NCBI GenBank assembly: GCA_045540015.1
Contig: JAZQGP010000047.1
Location: forward strand, 1-64,000
From: UMGS1387 sp045540015
GTDB taxonomy: Bacteria; Bacillota; Clostridia; Oscillospirales; CAG-382
Reading direction: 5' to 3'
Length of the DNA: 64,000 bases
The notes beneath the pieces were generated by a model that had not been told where the DNA came from, ran no database searches, and worked only from the letters and a program-made list of their open reading frames with translations. Below, one piece after another: positions 61,179 through 64,000 of the stretch (positions are counted from its first letter, which is position 1; the number at the start of each line of letters is the position of its first letter). Both the position numbers and the translations under genes were made by a program.

Positions 61179-62921
61179 TTATTCCCCGGCATTAACGCCG
61201 AGAATTGTCTGAATGTATTCAGGAGCAAGAGTTGCATCCCCACCCCATTCGGCATTAACCATATTCTGTGCAACATCCTTTACGCTTCTTGCAACGGCAT
61301 CACCGTAGTAAACAGTTCCGTCCTCGGTCTTGAGGTAAGGTCTGCCTACGAGAAGCATTTCATAGTCCTGGATGTTGTAGAGAACCGCAGTGTAGTATGT
61401 TCCGGGCACATCAAGGCCGAACTCCTCACCTGTCATGGAATAAACCTTGTCAAAGGAATCCTTCACATACGCTTTTCCTGTTACGTACTTTATGCCGTTT
61501 GTATTTGTACCGCTTTCGCTCATGGAAGCATCAAATACAAGGTTTTCATATTCGTCTTCGCTTGCAAAAGAGCTGCCAAGTGCAATGATGTAACCGTATT
61601 CAACAGCCTTTGCTTTTCTTTCGTCATCAACGTACGCCGCATATCTCATACCCTGATAATTATCAACATCTGTACGAATCTGAGCTGCCTGAATTGTGCC
61701 GGGAGCGTAATCGGGGAATGGTTTGTAGTAGAATGCATAGCTGTCTACCTGAATGTTTGCAGTGTTTGAAACCTGCGGGAGCAGCTGGTTGAGATATCCT
61801 GCATCACTCGGTGTATAATTACAGGTTACAACATAATCTGCAAAGGTGTCGGTTAAAGTGAAGGATTTGGTTGAATCCGGCCAGTTTTTATCCTCTTCTC
61901 CTGAACCGTCAGCCTTCGGACCTCTTCCTCTGATATAGAAGGTTGCTCTATCTGTAGTGCCTTTTCTTGCACGTACAACAAGTGTGTACGTTCCGGCTGC
62001 AGCAGTTTTACCTCCGGAAATTCCGTTCCACCTCGTTCCCGAGAAAGCAACGTAATGCTTTCCGTCCTCTGCTATACCAACAGTTCCGTCTAATATAGCG
62101 GATTTTGTGGCTCCGGAGCTGTTAGACGAGTTAATAACAATTGGATCTCCGCTTACGGATGCGCCTTCGTCATACTCCTCATAGCCTTCCCAGAAAATAG
62201 TTTCGCCGTATTCGGATTTTTCATATTCCGAAGCAGCGGGTACGTACTTGTAATACATGCCCATGCTGTCAACTTCTATGTCACCGTTTAATATATTAAC
62301 CAAAAGCTGATTGAAGGGCTTTGTGTCCGCTCCGTGAACATAGGTGTAAATATAATCAGTAAATGTATCTGTTAAATTATAACCACCGCAAGCGACCTGA
62401 TAAGTTCCGTCTGAAACATTGGCTCTTCTTACATAAAAGTCAATTCTTGATGTTACTCCTGCTTCTTTTGCAGATGCCGCTCTTCTCGCACGAATAACAA
62501 GGGTGTATGTTCCGGGATTCTGTGTTCCGGAAGCTCCCTGGTATTTGCCTCCCTTGGAAACAGTTGCATACTTGATTTCGCCATCCGCATCCGCATACGC
62601 AGCAACAGCACCTTTCAAAGGACCGGCATATGTAAGTCCGGATCCGCTATTTTGGTTAAATAATGCAAAGTTCGAACTTTGTGCGTTTGTTCCGGCTTCG
62701 TAGCCTTCATAGCCTTCCCAGAATACAACTCTACCATATTTGGTAACATATTCGCTTGCCGAGGGAGTGTAATCTGCAGCAAGAGAAGCATCCTCACCTG
62801 CAGCTTGCGTGGTTGCGGTTTCCGCCGCGGATTCAACGCCGACCATGCCAATAGCGCCTGCAGGAATTGCAGAAACGAGCATGATAAGCGAGAGGGTAAG
62901 TGCTAACAATTTGTTTTTCAT
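61179..62921 (-). CDS. Secreted protein with two internal repeats and a shared C-terminal module
   Basis: 580 aa. The signal peptide MKNKLLALTLSLIMLVSAIP...GAIG is clear. Two ~165-residue repeats (~55-230 and ~235-395) each begin with YG-x-x-x-FWEGYE and contain GTYTLV(I/V)RAR and LTDTF(T/A)DY; they look like jelly-roll binding modules. The last ~170 residues (MRYAAYVDDERKAKAVEYGY, YVTGKAYVKDSFDKVYSM, YYTAVLYNIQDYEMLLVGRP) match the C-terminal module of the 1403-aa protein at 26049-30260. No sorting motif is visible. AAGGAGG precedes the ATG. Confidence 0.78.
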   Translation of the reverse strand: MKNKLLALTLSLIMLVSAIPAGAIGMVGVESAAETATTQAAGEDASLAADYTPSASEYVTKYGRVVFWEGYEGYEAGTNAQSSNFALFNQNSGSGLTYAGPLKGAVAAYADADGEIKYATVSKGGKYQGASGTQNPGTYTLVIRARRAASAKEAGVTSRIDFYVRRANVSDGTYQVACGGYNLTDTFTDYIYTYVHGADTKPFNQLLVNILNGDIEVDSMGMYYKYVPAASEYEKSEYGETIFWEGYEEYDEGASVSGDPIVINSSNSSGATKSAILDGTVGIAEDGKHYVAFSGTRWNGISGGKTAAAGTYTLVVRARKGTTDRATFYIRGRGPKADGSGEEDKNWPDSTKSFTLTDTFADYVVTCNYTPSDAGYLNQLLPQVSNTANIQVDSYAFYYKPFPDYAPGTIQAAQIRTDVDNYQGMRYAAYVDDERKAKAVEYGYIIALGSSFASEDEYENLVFDASMSESGTNTNGIKYVTGKAYVKDSFDKVYSMTGEEFGLDVPGTYYTAVLYNIQDYEMLLVGRPYLKTEDGTVYYGDAVARSVKDVAQNMVNAEWGGDATLAPEYIQTILGVNAGE

Positions 62922-62981
62922 GATTTTTCCTCCTTGGTTTTTTTATTTTATAAAAACAAATTATTTGAAAACCCGTGTAAC
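62922..62981 (-). promoter_or_regulatory. 5' leader of the secreted protein gene
   Basis: A short AT-rich leader between the promoter and the AAGGAGG site. No structure worth noting. Confidence 0.5.
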
Positions 62982-63010
62982 ATTATATCATATGATTTTC
63001 GTACTGTAAA
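62982..63010 (-). promoter_or_regulatory. Promoter of the secreted protein gene
   Basis: On the minus strand, TTTACA (63005-63010), a 17-bp spacer and TATAAT (62982-62987). Confidence 0.7.
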
Positions 63011-63292
63011 GTGCAAAAATTAACAATATAATTAAGATTTTTAAAACATTCTTCATTTTCAAAGCAGAAATCAATACCTTCAGCGCATTACGTTCACATT
63101 GCGTTAAAATTTTCTGTTTAGATGTTTAATTGTAGCATAAAGTAATTAAAATGTAAATGTATATTTCGGCTAATTATATGTGTTTTTCGGAAAATCGTCT
63201 GTTTTTCTCTGTTGCTCATCTCTCAAACTCGGGCTAAAAATCGGCGGAAGCATTTAACAGTAACAAAAAGAACATAATATCACCCGCTTTGC
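63011..63292. other. AT-rich divergent intergenic DNA
   Basis: I see no gene, terminator or RNA motif between the two divergent promoters. TTACGTTCACATTGCGTTAA (63090-63109) is a loose inverted repeat and a possible regulator site at best. Confidence 0.4.
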
Positions 63293-63321
63293 TTGACAGA
63301 AGTGCAAAACCGTGGTATAAT
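63293..63321 (+). promoter_or_regulatory. Consensus sigma-A promoter of ruvC
   Basis: TTGACA (63293-63298), a 17-bp spacer and TATAAT (63316-63321). Confidence 0.85.
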
Positions 63322-63352
63322 TTAATGGAATATTGCTATGAAGGAGACTGAT

Positions 63353-63847
63353 ATGAGAGTAATGGGAATAGACCCGGGACTTGCCACAGTCGGTTTCGGC
63401 ATAGTCGAAAGTGCGGGGACATTTGATTTTAAGCCTATAGAGTTTGGCGCGGTGCTCACTCCTGCCGGCAAAAAAACAGAGGACAGACTGCTTGAAATAT
63501 ACTCAAATATAGATGAGCTTGTAACAACCTTCCATCCCGACGCTGTATCAATAGAAAAGCTGTTTTTCAATACAAACGAGAAAACTGCAATAAACGTTGC
63601 CGAAGCAAGAGGAGTTATATTGCTTGCGGTAAGAAAAAACAACGTTCCCATTTACGAATACACGCCGCTTCAGATAAAGCAGGCTCTAACCGGCTACGGC
63701 AGAGCCGAAAAAAAGCAGATAATGTATATGGTTAAAACGCTTTTGAGGCTTGAGAGCGAGCCTCGTCCCGATGACACAGCCGATGCTCTTGCCGCTGCAA
63801 TCTGCCACATCTACAGTGCATCCTCACGTCTTTTCGGAATCAACTGA
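63353..63847 (+). CDS. ruvC: Holliday junction resolvase RuvC
   Basis: A 164-aa dimeric resolvase that cuts Holliday junctions with RuvAB. The four acidic catalytic residues are present: Asp7 in MGIDPGLA, Glu68 in SIEKLFF, and Asp141 and Asp144 in PRPDDTADALAAA. I start at the ATG at 63353 with GGAG 7 bases upstream; an in-frame ATG five codons earlier overlaps that site. ruvA and ruvB are not within the window, but the gene is close to the right edge. Confidence 0.95.
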   Translation: MRVMGIDPGLATVGFGIVESAGTFDFKPIEFGAVLTPAGKKTEDRLLEIYSNIDELVTTFHPDAVSIEKLFFNTNEKTAINVAEARGVILLAVRKNNVPIYEYTPLQIKQALTGYGRAEKKQIMYMVKTLLRLESEPRPDDTADALAAAICHIYSASSRLFGIN

Positions 63848-64000
63848 CGCACGTAAAAAACGGTATATATAGCATATATATAAATTAAATGGAGAAAATC
63901 GAAGAAGCTCCACCTTAATAATGCCGGGCATTATTATGTTCTTCTCTCCGTTTCAAAATTCTCAAGGAAAGGAGGCAGCCGCCGGAAGGCTCGTTGCAAC
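63848..64000 (+). other. Structured, non-coding end of the window
   Basis: After ruvC there is an AT palindrome (TATATATAGCATATATATA, 63864-63882), a TGGAG/CTCCA hairpin (63890-63912) and a perfect AATAATGC/GCATTATT hairpin (63917-63935). Then come an AAGGAAAGGAGG ribosome-site-like stretch and GC-rich sequence running off the edge. It may be a leader of the next gene; it cannot be resolved here. Confidence 0.4.

Overview
The window reads as chromosomal DNA of a low-to-mid GC, spore-forming Gram-positive anaerobe of the class Clostridia, probably a gut or rumen member of the Oscillospiraceae/Ruminococcaceae type. The grounds are the S10 ribosomal cluster, gpr and spoIIP (sporulation), S-layer-homology surface proteins, many TTG/GTG starts with strong GGAGG ribosome sites, clear sigma-A promoters, and large secreted carbohydrate-active proteins. 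This placement is inference from gene content, not a database match.

Layout. 1-3378 (minus): start of the S10 operon (rpsJ, rplC, rplD, rplW, rplB running off the left edge) behind a ~460-nt structured leader. 3495-10443 (minus): housekeeping genes (HAD phosphatase, Tex, RpiB, NifU, NifS, ACP) and an ECF transporter S component overlapping a P-loop kinase. 10561-22631 (minus): one long branched-chain amino acid operon, ilvA-ridA-leuA-ilvB-ilvN-[GH94 phosphorylase]-ilvC-ilvD-[DUF815 ATPase], with a short promoter-terminator leader. 22706-25119 (plus): an RNA-rich stretch with a ~440-nt structured ncRNA that I cannot assign to a family, an esterase gene, tmRNA (ssrA), and a ~215-nt structured leader that ends in an intrinsic terminator just before a lipoprotein gene. 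24674-31838 is bounded by a 13-bp copy of the tmRNA 3' end and looks like an old genomic island at ssrA. It carries the leader and lipoprotein, a gene remnant, a 1403-aa secreted protein and a divergent membrane-bound LuxR-type regulator with an 11-bp-phased repeat at its promoter. 32024-37922: gene remnants, a DUF4491 protein, a frameshifted YbaN/DUF454 gene and a 1535-aa SLH-anchored WbsX/GH99-like surface protein. 37972-42864: sporulation genes spoIIP and gpr, rpsT, a repeat-rich intergenic region and a DUF421/DUF4363 pair. 42924-52474 (plus): guaB, a cell-wall-type secreted protein, a two-component system split by a repeat, rnhB, yraN, an M19 dipeptidase and thrC. 52484-57937 (minus): three tandem M42 peptidases, one apparently catalytically dead, and recD2. 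58068-64000: a GH2 enzyme, a secreted two-repeat protein followed by a 41-aa peptide gene, and ruvC.

The main functional groups are ribosome synthesis, Fe-S assembly, branched-chain amino acid synthesis under leader control, cell-surface glycan handling, sporulation and peptide turnover. The most unusual material is the RNA cluster at 22.5-25.1 kb and the ssrA-linked island.
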